Assembly: GCA_963726755.1 (NCBI GenBank)
Contig: CAVSDB010000001.1
Coordinates: forward strand, 434,001-498,000
Reading direction: 5' to 3'
DNA: 64,000 nucleotides
DNA from: DATKIY01 sp963726755
GTDB taxonomy: Bacteria > Actinomycetota > Actinomycetes > JAHEKZ01
Both the position numbers and the translations under genes were made by a program. Shown here piece by piece: positions 19,360-28,682 of the stretch. The notes under the pieces are model-generated. The model was given only the letters and a program-made list of their open reading frames with translations. It ran no database searches and had not been told where the DNA came from. Position 1 is the stretch's first letter, and every line of letters starts with the position of its first letter.

Positions 19360-20287
19360 CTAGTCGACGTGCAGCACCACCTTGCCGGGCACCGTTCGGG
19401 CCAGCAGCTCGCTCACCACCGGCATCGGGTCACGCCACGACGTCTCTTTCACGATCTGCGGATCGAGCTTGCCAGACGCAACTAGACCTACCAACCCGTC
19501 CAGCTGCTTAGTTCCCAGTCGACGCTGCGCAACCTCGGTGAAAACCAGCAGACCTTCGACTCGCGCACCTGAATGCGCACCGAACCAGCCAGAGTCGACT
19601 TGCGCCGGCTTCGCCCGAAGAACGTCCGTACGTCACCAGGGTTCCCTCGTCGGACAGCACTTCCATTGAACGAGCCAACGAAGCCCCGCCCACTGACTCA
19701 AGGATGACGTCGTATCGACCCGTTGCGTGTTCGATTCCGACTACGACCTCGTCCGCGCCAAGCTCGCGAAGTCCGTCAACGCGCTCGGGGCGTCCGACAA
19801 CCGCTGTGACCTGAGCCCCGGAGAGCCGGGCCAACTGAATGGCCAACCTTCCGACGCCACCCGCACCACCGGTAATCAGGACCCGTCGACCAAGCAAGAA
19901 CCCACCAAGCTCCAAGGCACGCCACGCTGTCAAGCCCGCGATCGGCAGCACGCTTGCGGCCGCGTACGAAACTTCGTCAGGTAGGACGCTCATCGCGTGC
20001 GTTGGTACGCAGACCAGCTCAGCCCATGCGTGACCGTCAACAATTCCGACGACCCGTTGACCGCTGCTCGGACCGGATCCATCGGCAGCCGACTCGACAA
20101 CATCACCGGCGACGTCCCAACCCAAGACCTGACCCGGATCTTCGTCGCGAAGGTGCGCGACCTCTCCCCGGTTAACCGAGGTGGCACGCAACCTCACCAC
20201 TGCTTCGTTGGAGCGAGGACTTGGCTCAGCTACGTCGACAAGCGCAAGACCGCTCCCGTCCACGCCTGTTGTTGCCAATGCCTTCAT
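19360..20287 (-). CDS. Zinc-type alcohol dehydrogenase / quinone oxidoreductase family (MDR) (frameshifted)
   Basis: Medium-chain dehydrogenase of the quinone oxidoreductase group. It has an N-terminal GroES-like fold (VRLRATSVNRGEVAHL, VLGWDVAGDV) and a Rossmann domain (RVLITGGAGGVGRLAIQLARL). The catalytic-zinc cysteine pattern is absent, as in QOR-type enzymes. The start at 20287 (MKALATTGVDG) is chosen because the upstream extension is not family-like. The frame breaks at 19600-19601 (one extra base). In the corrected frame the protein continues DSGWFGAHSGARVEGLLVF to a stop at 19360-19362. Substrate unknown. Confidence 0.85.
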
Positions 20288-20361
20288 GAAGTGTGAACCT
20301 ATCTGGACGAGGTAGCGCAGCAATAGCGGCTAGGTTCCAGGGAACGATGCCGGGGAGAGCC

Positions 20362-21745
20362 ATGATGCCAACCCAAGCGGAACTCCAGGAGAAAGTGACG
20401 GAAGTCGCCACCCGGCTGGACATGCCGGGCGTCGCAGTCGGAGTGGCGATTGGCCCGGAGACGCACATCGCCTTCCATGGTGTTACCAACCTGGACGAAC
20501 CACTCCCGGTAGATGCCGGCACGTTGTTCCAGATCGGCTCGACGGGCAAGACGTACACGGCGACCGCGATCATGCAGCTCGTCGAACAAGGCTCGCATCG
20601 AGCTCGATGCTCCGGTTCGCACCTACGTCCCGGAACTTCGGCTCAAGGACGAGCAGGTCGCGCGCGACGTGACGGTGTTGCACCTGCTCAATCACACGGC
20701 GGGGTGGGACGGCGACTTCTTCAAAGACACCGGCGAGGGACCGGATGCGCTCGACCTGTTTATGCAGGCGATGGCGAACATCGAGCAGGTGACGCCACTC
20801 GGTTCGATGGTGTCCTACAACAACGCCTCGCTCGGACTTGCGGGACTGGTGATCGAACGGGTCACCGGCGAGCCATACGAAGAGGTCGTACGGCGTCGGG
20901 TGTTGCAGCCGCTCGGATTGGAGCACACGACGTTCGATCGGGACGTCATCGTTTCGCACCGCTTCGCGAACGGGCACTATCGGGCGCAAGACGGTACGAC
21001 AAAGGTGGCGCAACTGTGGGAGCCCGGCAGGTACGGGCTCCCGCAAGGGGCGGTGATCTCGTCGGATGTGGCCGATCAGCTGGCCTGGGCGCGGTTCCAC
21101 ATGGGCGAGGGGACCTCGCCCGACGGCACCCGTATCGTCTCGCGCGCGTCGCTGGACTTGATGAAGACCGAGACCGCGAACTGTTCAGGCAGTGCGCTCG
21201 GGGATGCGGTAGGGATCAGTTGGTTCCTGCGCGATATCGGCGGTACGCGTGTGGTGTTCCACGGAGGCGCCACCGCCGGACAGCTCTCGTACTTCGAGAT
21301 GGTTCCTGAGCGTTCCTTCGCGATGACGAGTCTGACCAACTGCGCGCCGGTGGGTGAGGCGTTCAACGCCGAGATCATGCGCTGGACCTTCGAGTCGTAC
21401 CTCGGGCTGGACATGCGCAATCCCGAGCCGCTGGCGCTGTCGGACGACGCACTCGCCGAGTACGTCGGAACCTACGACACGATTGCCGTCGTCTACACAC
21501 TCGAGTTGACGGCTGAGGGTCTGATGGTGAGCTACGTCGAGGATCCCGAGGCGCTCGCCGAACTCGGAGAAGAAGCGATCGACGAACCGCCGGAGCCGAT
21601 CGGCATCCTCCCCGGGGATGGGGACCGATTCATCGTCATGTCTGGCTCGGCCAAGGGCACGCACGGCTATTTCATACGCGACGCGAGCGGTCGGGTCAGC
21701 GGGATGCACGTGGGTGGCCGCTACGCGACTCGCGCCGAGGGCTGA
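20362..21745 (+). CDS. Beta-lactamase family serine hydrolase (frameshifted)
   Basis: Class C beta-lactamase/DD-peptidase fold. The nucleophile motif S-x-x-K is in FQIGSTGKTYTATA, the Tyr motif is in SMVSYNNASLGLAG, and the third motif is replaced by HGGATAGQLSYF. The C-terminal 100 residues form an extra domain (LAEYVGTYDTIAVVYTLEL). No signal peptide is seen, which argues for an intracellular esterase-like role over cell-wall work. The frame breaks at T20593: deleting it joins IMQLVEQG to RIELDAPVRTYVPEL. GGGGAG precedes the ATG pair at 20362/20365. Confidence 0.87.
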
Positions 21746-21798
21746 TACGGGCACCTGCCAGCCGCATCGCCTGACAAAGCCGGAAAATTTCGAACGGG

Positions 21799-21871
21799 TG
21801 CGCCGCCAGGGACTCGAACCCCGAACCCGCGGATTAAGAGTCCGCTGCTCTGCCAGTTGAGCTAGCGGCGC
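21799..21871 (-). tRNA. tRNA-Lys (CTT anticodon)
   Basis: The reverse complement folds as a full cloverleaf: a 7-bp acceptor stem (GCGCCGC with GCGGCGC), a D arm TAGCTCAACTGGCAGAGC, anticodon loop ACTCTTAA with CTT at 21836-21838, and a T loop GGGGTTCGAGTCCC. CCA is not encoded. It lies between the serine hydrolase and a small ORF. Confidence 0.95.
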
Positions 21872-21949
21872 GTTGCATCCGACCAGGTTGCGATCGGTGC
21901 GGAGGAAACCCTAGCAGCGGAGCCGGGGCATCCGAAAATCGGTTTCCGC

Positions 21950-22114
21950 CTAGACGAGGACCGCTTCGCGGACCCGTGGCCAGTACGGATCGAGGCGACC
22001 AGCTTCGACGTCCATGATCTCTGCGGAGGCAGGTCCGGACGGTTCCATGAGGTCATAGAGCAGCGTGAGCGGCACTTGCGCTCGCAGCAGGTCCATCACC
22101 CTGGCATTCGTCAT
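21950..22114 (-). CDS. Small hypothetical protein (54 aa)
   Basis: From the ATG at 22114 (TGGGGGGA about 8 bases upstream) the product begins MTNARVMDLLRAQVPLTLL and is acidic toward its end (SAEIMDVEAGRLDP). No membrane segment is present. The frame is open further upstream to 22273, but that part looks non-coding. The compact start and good codon use support a real gene. I cannot assign a function. Confidence 0.5.
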   Translation of the reverse strand: MTNARVMDLLRAQVPLTLLYDLMEPSGPASAEIMDVEAGRLDPYWPRVREAVLV

Positions 22115-22309
22115 TTCGTTAGTCCCCCCAGGCATAACGACTGTCACATACAGAGGTTCGGGGTGAACGCGCGAACGCTTGCTGAACCAAATGGGTGTCC
22201 GCTTTTCGGGCGTCACCCGACTGCCGACCGACATCCCCCGTGCGGGCGAACAAGTGTCACCCGAGGGGCGCATCGTCAGACCGCGACGAGGTACGGCAGG
22301 CTGAGATTT

Positions 22310-23620
22310 GTGACATCAAACACAACGTCCACCGCCGCTGAAACACTCTGCGATCTCATCCGCATCGACACCACGAACGACGGGACGGATGACGGACCGG
22401 GGGAGCGGCTAGCCGCGGAGTACGCCGCAACGCGGTTGAGCAACGCCGGACTCGAACCGCTGCTCCTGGAGTCCGCGCCGCGTCGCGCAAACCTCATTAC
22501 GCGTTGGCCAGGCGTCGACCGCAGTCGTCCGCCGCTCTTGGTGCACGGACACCTCGACGTCGTGCCCGCGCAGGCGTCCGACTGGTCGGTCGATCCGTTC
22601 GCTGGTTTCGTCAAGGACGGCTTCGTCTGGGGACGCGGGGCGATCGATATGAAGCAGTTCATCGCGCAGTTGCTTGTGCTGGTCGAGGAACGTCAGAGCG
22701 CCGGACGTCTGCCTGCGCGTGACGTCGTGCTGGTATTCACGGCCGACGAAGAACACAGCGGACAGCGCGGCGCGTACTGGCTCGCCCGCGAACATCGCGA
22801 TCAGTTCGACGGCATCGTCGACGCCATGGGCGAGGGCGGTGGTTTCAACATCTCGCTCGCCAACGGCCAACGCTGCTACCCCGTCGGTACGAGCGAGAAG
22901 GGGATGCTCTGGACGCGCGTCATCGCCGAAGGGCGTGCGGGTCATGGCTCAAGCATCAATCGCGAAAACGCCGTCACCCGACTGTCGGCAGCGATGGCGC
23001 GGGTCGGTGCGTACGAGTTTCCTGTGCAGCTGACGCCCACCGTCGAAGCGTCGCTCGCGATCGTCGCCGAAGCCGCTGGGCTGCCTGCGTCGATGGTGCA
23101 GTCTGACCCCGAGGCGATCTGCGACACGCTTCCGCTGATTGCTGACGATCTGAAGGCCAGCCTTCGCCACATGGCAAACCCCACGATGCTCTCAGCCGGT
23201 TACAAGACCAACGTGATCCCCGGACACGCCGAGGGGGTCATCGACGCGCGGACGCTCCCCGGGTTCGAGGCCGAGTTCCTCGCCAAACTCGACGAGTTGC
23301 TCGGTCCGCACGTGACGCGCGAAGCGATCGTCCACGATGTCGCGCACGAAGGACCGGCCAGTGGTCGCGTCTGGGACGCGATCGTGTCAGCGATCGCCGA
23401 CGAAGATCCGAGCAGTGTCGTCGCACCGTCGATCGACAACGGCGGTACCGACGCGAAGGCCTTCGTGCCGCTCGGCATCACGTGCTACGGCTTCACGCCG
23501 GTGCAGTTCCCCGCCGACGAACCGCACCCGGAGCTCTACCACGGGATCGACGAGCGCGTACCGATCGACGGACTCGACTTCGGTGTACGCGTACTCGACC
23601 GGCTATTCGACTTGGTCTAG
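22310..23620 (+). CDS. M20 family metallopeptidase / deacylase
   Basis: 436 residues from the GTG at 22310. The two-zinc hydrolase motifs are LLVHGHLDVVPA (His81, Asp83) and FTADEEHSGQRGA (the general-base Glu pair). The dimerisation domain sits at about 195-310, and the C-terminal ligand region is EPHPELYHGIDERVP. The ArgE/DapE/CPG2-like family cleaves amide bonds of small peptides or N-acyl amino acids in the cytoplasm; the exact substrate is unknown. It is convergent with fdhD, leaving 14 bases between stops. Confidence 0.9.
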   Translation: MTSNTTSTAAETLCDLIRIDTTNDGTDDGPGERLAAEYAATRLSNAGLEPLLLESAPRRANLITRWPGVDRSRPPLLVHGHLDVVPAQASDWSVDPFAGFVKDGFVWGRGAIDMKQFIAQLLVLVEERQSAGRLPARDVVLVFTADEEHSGQRGAYWLAREHRDQFDGIVDAMGEGGGFNISLANGQRCYPVGTSEKGMLWTRVIAEGRAGHGSSINRENAVTRLSAAMARVGAYEFPVQLTPTVEASLAIVAEAAGLPASMVQSDPEAICDTLPLIADDLKASLRHMANPTMLSAGYKTNVIPGHAEGVIDARTLPGFEAEFLAKLDELLGPHVTREAIVHDVAHEGPASGRVWDAIVSAIADEDPSSVVAPSIDNGGTDAKAFVPLGITCYGFTPVQFPADEPHPELYHGIDERVPIDGLDFGVRVLDRLFDLV

Positions 23621-23634
23621 CGCAGCGACTTGGT

Positions 23635-24469
23635 CTAGTGGACGCGCTCGGCGTGCGTGTAGACGTTCATCGTGTCGTCGCGCAGGAAACCGATGAGCGT
23701 GACGCCCGCGCGATCAGCAAGTTCGACCGCGAGGCTTGACGGCGCAGACACTGCAGCAACAACGCCGACGCCAGCCATCGACGCCTTCTGCACGAGTTCG
23801 AACGACGCGCGTCCACTGAGTTGCAGAATGTGTTCGCTCAGCGGCAGCCGCTGACCGGCCAACGCCCAACCGATGACCTTGTCGACGGCGTTGTGTCGTC
23901 CGACGTCTTCGCGCAACACGAGCAACTCGCCACTCAACGTGAACAGTCCGGCCGCGTGTAGTCCACCGGTGCGATCGAAGACCGCCTGGCTCTGCCGCAA
24001 CGTGTCAGGCAGCGAACTCAACGTCGTCGCCTTCACGACATCGGGAGTGACGGTCCAACGGCGCGAGCAATCGGTCAACGACTTCGTCGATCGCCTCGGT
24101 GCCGCAGATGCCGCACGCACTCGACGTCCAGCCATGACGCGGATTCGGACGTCGCATGGTCCGCAGCTCGACCTCGACCGCGGTGCGCTCGGTCATGCTG
24201 TCGTCCCCCGGATCGGTGAGCGACGGCTCGGCGAACGTCCGGCACTCGCGCGCGGAGATCACGTCGTCGGCCTGACTCACCACACCGTCGCTGACCAGCC
24301 AGCCGAGCGCGAGGTCGATGTCGTCGCCGGGTGTCCGCATCGTGGTGAAGACTTCCTCGCCGTCGACGCTCACCGTCAGGGGATCCTCGACGGCGAGCGT
24401 GTCGATCCGCGTCGTCGCGACCCCGTGCTCGTAACGGACGATCGGGCGGCGATCACTGCGGCGGCTCAC
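23635..24469 (-). CDS. fdhD: Formate dehydrogenase accessory sulfurtransferase FdhD (frameshifted)
   Basis: FdhD moves sulfur to the molybdenum/tungsten cofactor of formate dehydrogenase-type enzymes. The N-terminal part has EDPLTVSVDGEEVFTTMRTP and the functional cysteines in SSACGICGTEAID. The C-terminal part has FTLSGELLVLREDVGRHNAV and SGRASFELVQKASMAGV. The frame breaks at about 24054-24058: one extra base separates DRLLAP from WTVTPDVVKATTLSSLPD. The start is uncertain: GTG at 24469 fits the family N-terminus, and ATG at 24502 is the longest option. No formate dehydrogenase is encoded in the window. Confidence 0.9.
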
Positions 24470-24530
24470 CCCTCCATCATGCCTTGGCCAAGCAGTTGTC
24501 ACCCGCCGCGTTCGCCGGAATGCTGGGCCC

Positions 24531-26339
24531 GTGAGCGATGCGACGTGGGAGATCCGGATCCGTGGCCCTCAGCTGATGGCGCTGGGGCTGACCTCGCCGC
24601 CTATCGCGTGGGCGGGCGAGGTGCAGGGCCGAGGCGTCGTGCTCGCGCGTACGAAGGGCGCCGTCGAGGTCCACACCTTCGACCTGTCCGCCGAACCAAC
24701 GCTCCGGCAAGTGACCGACCGACGCTACGGGACCATCGACGGCGCGATCTCACCTGACGGACGCTGGGTGTTCTGGTTCGACGACGAAGCCGGCGACGAG
24801 GTCGGCCGCTGGCAGCGAGAACCGTTCGACGGCGGCTACCGGCAGGCACTCCTGACCGACCTACCCGCTTCCGAGTCAACCGGCATCGTCCCCCGCAACA
24901 ACGGTGGCGCGATCGTCGCGCGCTGGAGCGACCACCTCGAACTCGCGGTCGCTCACCCAGACGGAACTGGTGACGTCGTCTTCTCGCAGGATGATTGGTC
25001 CGCGCTCGATGACGTCAGCGCCAGCGGTGACCTCGCCCTCCTGACGACCTCACCCGCCGACGATGCGGCGCACACCCGCGTGCTCGTCGTCAGTCTCACC
25101 GACGGCGCCGTCGTCGACACCCTTGCCGTCCCCGACGCACGACTGACCGCCGTCGCGTTCCGCCCCGGAACCAACGACACGGTGCTCGTCCTCGACGAGT
25201 CGGGCGAGCGCATGGGTCTAGCCCTTTGGCACCTCACGTCGAACGACCTCACGCCGATCCGAACCGGACTCGGAGGCGACCTTCACGCCAAGTGGTCGCG
25301 CGACGGGAGCTGGCTGGTCGTGACCAGTTTCGAGAACGGCCGGGAGAGCGTTCACCGCCATGACCTCGCGAGCGGAGTCACGACGCTGCTTCGCCCCGCC
25401 GTGGGCGTGGTCGGTGGCATGTCAGTCGACGCTGATGACTGCGTCCAACTGCTCGAGTCGTCGTCCGACCAGCCGGCCAGATTGCTGCTGATCCCCTCCG
25501 ATGGCTCGGCAGCAGACGACGCGTCCAACCCCCTTGTGCTCATCGACCCCTCCGCGGGACAGATGCCCCCGACGCCAACGTCGACCGATGTGTTCACCGA
25601 CGGTCCGGGTGGTCGGATCCATTCGCTGCTGACAGAGCCGTCCACCGGCACGCGTCCATTCCCCACGGTCTTCTGGGTGCACGGCGGTCCGTGGTGGCGC
25701 GACGAGCACGCGTGGCGCGACAGCGTGCCGTCGCTCACCGACGCGGGCATCGCGGTCGTGCGTGTGAACTTCCGCGGGTCCACCGGCTATGGCACTGCCT
25801 GGCAGGACGCGCTGCATCGTGACATCGGCGCGATCGAGTGCGCCGACATTGCGGCGGTACGTGAGGCGCTGGTGCGTGACGGCGTGATCGACCCCAAGCG
25901 CGTGGCCATCGGTGGTGGTTCGTGGGGTGGCTACGTCACCCTGTATGCGCTCGGCACGCAACCGGACGCCTGGGTCGCCGGCGCCGCGCTAGTACCGCTT
26001 GCCGACTGGGCACTTTGCTGGGAACTGCAGCCAGCGAACTGGCGCGCAGGTGACGCGGCGCTGATCGGCGGACGGCTCGAGGATGTGCCGGAACTGTTCG
26101 CGGCGGCGTCGCCGATCACGTACGTCGACGACGTGCGAGCGCCGGTACTCATCACCGCGGGGGAGTCCGACCCGCACTGCCCGGTGCAGCAAGTCGACAC
26201 TTACGTCGAGCGGTTGCAGGCTCGCGGCCACGACGTGACGTATGACCGACGGACCGGCGGGCACGTAGCGTGGGACGCCGACACCCGAGTGGCTGAGACC
26301 CGCACGTTCGTCGACTTCCTGAAGTCGAAACTCATCTGA
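24531..26339 (+). CDS. S9 family peptidase (prolyl oligopeptidase-type)
   Basis: 602 residues. The N-terminal ~370 residues are a WD-like beta-propeller (repeats such as AISPDGRWVFWFDDEAGDE). The C-terminal alpha/beta-hydrolase domain carries the nucleophile in GGGSWGGYVTLYALG, the acid in ITAGESDPHCPVQQ and the histidine in TGGHVAWD. No signal peptide is visible, so it is probably cytosolic. It cleaves small peptides, often acyl-aminoacyl or prolyl ones. A GGTCCG/CGGACC inverted repeat at 26356-26384 follows the stop and may terminate transcription. Confidence 0.92.
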   Translation: MSDATWEIRIRGPQLMALGLTSPPIAWAGEVQGRGVVLARTKGAVEVHTFDLSAEPTLRQVTDRRYGTIDGAISPDGRWVFWFDDEAGDEVGRWQREPFDGGYRQALLTDLPASESTGIVPRNNGGAIVARWSDHLELAVAHPDGTGDVVFSQDDWSALDDVSASGDLALLTTSPADDAAHTRVLVVSLTDGAVVDTLAVPDARLTAVAFRPGTNDTVLVLDESGERMGLALWHLTSNDLTPIRTGLGGDLHAKWSRDGSWLVVTSFENGRESVHRHDLASGVTTLLRPAVGVVGGMSVDADDCVQLLESSSDQPARLLLIPSDGSAADDASNPLVLIDPSAGQMPPTPTSTDVFTDGPGGRIHSLLTEPSTGTRPFPTVFWVHGGPWWRDEHAWRDSVPSLTDAGIAVVRVNFRGSTGYGTAWQDALHRDIGAIECADIAAVREALVRDGVIDPKRVAIGGGSWGGYVTLYALGTQPDAWVAGAALVPLADWALCWELQPANWRAGDAALIGGRLEDVPELFAAASPITYVDDVRAPVLITAGESDPHCPVQQVDTYVERLQARGHDVTYDRRTGGHVAWDADTRVAETRTFVDFLKSKLI

Positions 26340-26390
26340 CGCCCGCGTACATGGAGGTCCGTAACGATTTCGGGACGTCGGACCCCGACA

Positions 26391-27626
26391 GTGGTTAGCG
26401 TGACCACGCCTGTGACCAGCCAGAGCCGTGACATCCGCTGGCCGTGGCTGGTGCTCCTCGCGGTGCTCCTCGCGGCGGTGATCGCCGACGGCGCCACGAT
26501 CTGGCAGCACTCGATCGGTCTGCCGCAGCCGTACCCCTACTGGCTCGAGACTTCGGCGAGCGAGATCGCGTACGGGTTCGTCGGAGCCATCATCTGCATC
26601 CGCGTCCGGGGGAACGCGCTGGGACCGATCATGTTGGCCATCGCTGTCCTCGGCGCGGTTCAGGGGTTGGCCGGAACTGCCGCACTCAGTGGACCGCAGC
26701 TGGGTTGGCCAACGATCCTGACCGAAATCGCTGGCGGAGCCTTCGGGGCGGTTCAGGCTCGAGGTGTCGGCCTGCTCGGGCTCCTGCTGATGTTGGCTCC
26801 GACCGGACGTCCGCTCAGCCCGCGATGGCGCTGGCCGATCGCGCTTTACGTTGCCGTGCTCATCCTGGGTGGAGTTTCGACGTTGTTCATCGGACCTGAC
26901 CCGGCGTCGCTCGACGGGTACACCCTCGACGGTGCCATCCCACTCCCGTACGGCCATGTGCTCGCAGTCGCGGGTGTTGCAATCGGCACCTACGGCGTGG
27001 TCATTGGATTGCTGCTCGGCTGCATAGTTCTCGCCCTTCGTTGGTTTCGGTCCCTAGGCGTTGAGCGCGAACAGGTGACCTGGGTGGTCCTTGGCGGACT
27101 AGCAGGACCAGCGATCGTACTGACGGATGTCTTCGTGACCCTGGCGGTCACCGGGTCAACGCAAACGTCCGGTCTCCATGGATCGCTGGTTTGGGCGTTC
27201 GCAGGAGTTATGCTGCCGGCTGGCATCGCTGTCGCGGTGCTGCGTCACGGTCTATACGACATCGACCGCGTCGTCAGCCGAACCGTCTCGTACGCGCTCG
27301 TCACTGGCATCCTCATCGCGCTCTACGTGATCACCGTTACTGCGACCAGCAAACTCTTGCCGGAATCCTCCGATCTCGGCGTCGCGGCGGCGACCCTCCT
27401 CGCCGCGACAGCGTTCCAGCCGCTCCTTCGACGCGTGCGCAGATCGGTGGACCACCGCTTCAACCGGACGGCGTACGACGCGGTCGCAACGGTTGAGGAG
27501 TTCTCACGCGGACTCGATCGCCGGGTTGAGCTGGGCACCGTCGAAGCGCAATTGCTCGACGCGGTAACGAAGACCGTTCAACCAGCCAGCGTCAGCCTTT
27601 GGCTGACCCGGGGATCGCATCTCTAG
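26391..27626 (+). CDS. 7-8 TM sensor-like membrane protein lacking a kinase domain
   Basis: 411 residues: hydrophobic helices to about residue 330, then a short cytoplasmic tail (RRSVDHRFNRTAYDAVATVE and FSRGLDRRVELGTVEAQLL) ending VQPASVSLWL. This tail is the linker normally found between membrane sensor and catalytic domain in a group of actinobacterial histidine kinases and related sensors, but here the protein stops there. The stop is followed by a new promoter and gene, so it is probably not a local frameshift. The ligand is unknown. Confidence 0.7.
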   Translation: MVSVTTPVTSQSRDIRWPWLVLLAVLLAAVIADGATIWQHSIGLPQPYPYWLETSASEIAYGFVGAIICIRVRGNALGPIMLAIAVLGAVQGLAGTAALSGPQLGWPTILTEIAGGAFGAVQARGVGLLGLLLMLAPTGRPLSPRWRWPIALYVAVLILGGVSTLFIGPDPASLDGYTLDGAIPLPYGHVLAVAGVAIGTYGVVIGLLLGCIVLALRWFRSLGVEREQVTWVVLGGLAGPAIVLTDVFVTLAVTGSTQTSGLHGSLVWAFAGVMLPAGIAVAVLRHGLYDIDRVVSRTVSYALVTGILIALYVITVTATSKLLPESSDLGVAAATLLAATAFQPLLRRVRRSVDHRFNRTAYDAVATVEEFSRGLDRRVELGTVEAQLLDAVTKTVQPASVSLWLTRGSHL

Positions 27627-27646
27627 AACATCCTGGGGGCGAGTTC

Positions 27647-27652
27647 TAGGCT
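27647..27652 (+). promoter_or_regulatory. -10 element (TAGGCT)
   Basis: TAGGCT ends 18 bases before the GTG start at 27671, giving a very short leader for the 84-residue membrane protein. Confidence 0.4.
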
Positions 27653-27670
27653 GGAGAACGAGGCCGACTC

Positions 27671-27925
27671 GTGACCAACTCCCGCCGCAATCCCCGCACT
27701 GGCACTGAGCCGAACACTGCTCGGTCCGCCCTAGGAATGCGTCGCGGATTAGCCATCTTCGGGTTGGTCACTTGTTCGGCGCTCGTCGGGTGGCTCGTCG
27801 TCATCGGACAAGCCGACTCGGGCGGCTACCGCGTGGCGTTCTGGGTCCTAGCCGGGATCGCCGCGCTAGGCGCGATCGTGGCGGTGGTCGACCTCGTGGT
27901 GATCCAGCGTCGGATGCGCAACTGA
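27671..27925 (+). CDS. Small membrane protein, DUF6343-like
   Basis: 84 residues. The N-terminal TGTEPNTARSALGMRRGLA resembles the conserved start of actinobacterial DUF6343 proteins. Two transmembrane helices follow (about 27-47 and 53-76), ending in the basic tail IQRRMRN. Function unknown. The family call is from memory of the motif and is tentative. Confidence 0.6.
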   Translation: MTNSRRNPRTGTEPNTARSALGMRRGLAIFGLVTCSALVGWLVVIGQADSGGYRVAFWVLAGIAALGAIVAVVDLVVIQRRMRN

Positions 27926-27952
27926 GCGAGAAACGTCGATCGAAAAACTTGG

Positions 27953-28026
27953 GGTGAGTGACGGGACTTGAACCCGCGGCCCCCTGGACCACAACCAGGT
28001 GCTCTACCAGCTGAGCTACACCCACC
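27953..28026 (-). tRNA. tRNA-His (GTG anticodon)
   Basis: The reverse complement folds as a cloverleaf with acceptor GTGGGTG/CACTCAC, anticodon loop GGTTGTGGTCC and T arm GCGGGTTCAAGTCCCGT. The extra 5' G (-1, at 28026) opposite C73 is encoded, as required for histidyl-tRNA synthetase. It lies just downstream of the oligoribonuclease gene on the same strand, a frequent actinobacterial arrangement. Confidence 0.95.
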
Positions 28027-28064
28027 ATGACCGCTTATGCGGCTGGACGAGTGTACCGAGTCGG

Positions 28065-28682
28065 CTAGCCGGCGTCCGAATCGGCGGCTGGAGCGAACTG
28101 AGCCGCGATCGCTTTGGCGGTGTCGGTGTCCGGGCCCGGAGCCGCGACGAAGACCGCCGCCCGGTAGTACTTCAGCTCCTCGATGGACTCCTGGATGTCC
28201 GCGAGCGCACGGTGACCGCCGTGCTTCTCGGGAGCCTGGAAGTAGGCCTTGGGGTACCAGCGGCGGGCCAGTTCCTTGATCGAGGAGACGTCGACCATCC
28301 GGTAGTGGACGTGAGCGTCGAGCTCAGCCATGTCTCGCGCGATGAACCCGCGATCGGTCGCGATCGAGTTTCCAGCCATGACGGCCTTGCGGGCGTCGGG
28401 GATGTACTCCTTTATATACGTCATCGCCAGCGCCTCAGCCTCGGCGAGCGTCATCCCCGCGGCCAGCTCTTCGAGCAGACCGGACGTGGTGTGCATGTTC
28501 CGGACGAACTCGTCCATCTGCTCGAGCGCGGCGTCCGGTGGCTTGATGACGACGTCGACGCCGTCGCCCAGGACGTTCAACTCGGCGTCAGTGACGAGGA
28601 CGGCGAGCTCGACCAGAGCGTCCTTCTCAAGGTCGAGCCCGGTCATCTCGCAGTCGATCCAGACCATGTGTGTGTTGCTCAT
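28065..28682 (-). CDS. orn: Oligoribonuclease
   Basis: 205 residues. A DEDDh 3'-5' exonuclease that degrades 2-5 nt RNAs (nanoRNA, pGpG) to mononucleotides. Asp10/Glu12 in MVWIDCEMTGLD, the KKAVMAGNS-type middle motif (KAVMAGNSIATDRGFIARDM) and the final HRALADIQESI supply the acidic metal ligands and histidine. The start overlaps the stop of the upstream universal stress protein gene (ATGA), so they form an operon. Confidence 0.97.
   Translation of the reverse strand: MSNTHMVWIDCEMTGLDLEKDALVELAVLVTDAELNVLGDGVDVVIKPPDAALEQMDEFVRNMHTTSGLLEELAAGMTLAEAEALAMTYIKEYIPDARKAVMAGNSIATDRGFIARDMAELDAHVHYRMVDVSSIKELARRWYPKAYFQAPEKHGGHRALADIQESIEELKYYRAAVFVAAPGPDTDTAKAIAAQFAPAADSDAG

Noticed and set aside
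23635..24502. Programmed frameshifting in fdhD (and in ettA, malic enzyme and others)
   Set aside because: No slippery heptamer with a downstream structure was recognised at the breaks, the breaks are spread over unrelated genes and most are single-base insertions; sequencing error is simpler.
26356..26384. Hairpin after the S9 peptidase gene as a riboswitch for the next gene
   Set aside because: Only a 6-bp stem with a poorly paired interior; at most a weak terminator.
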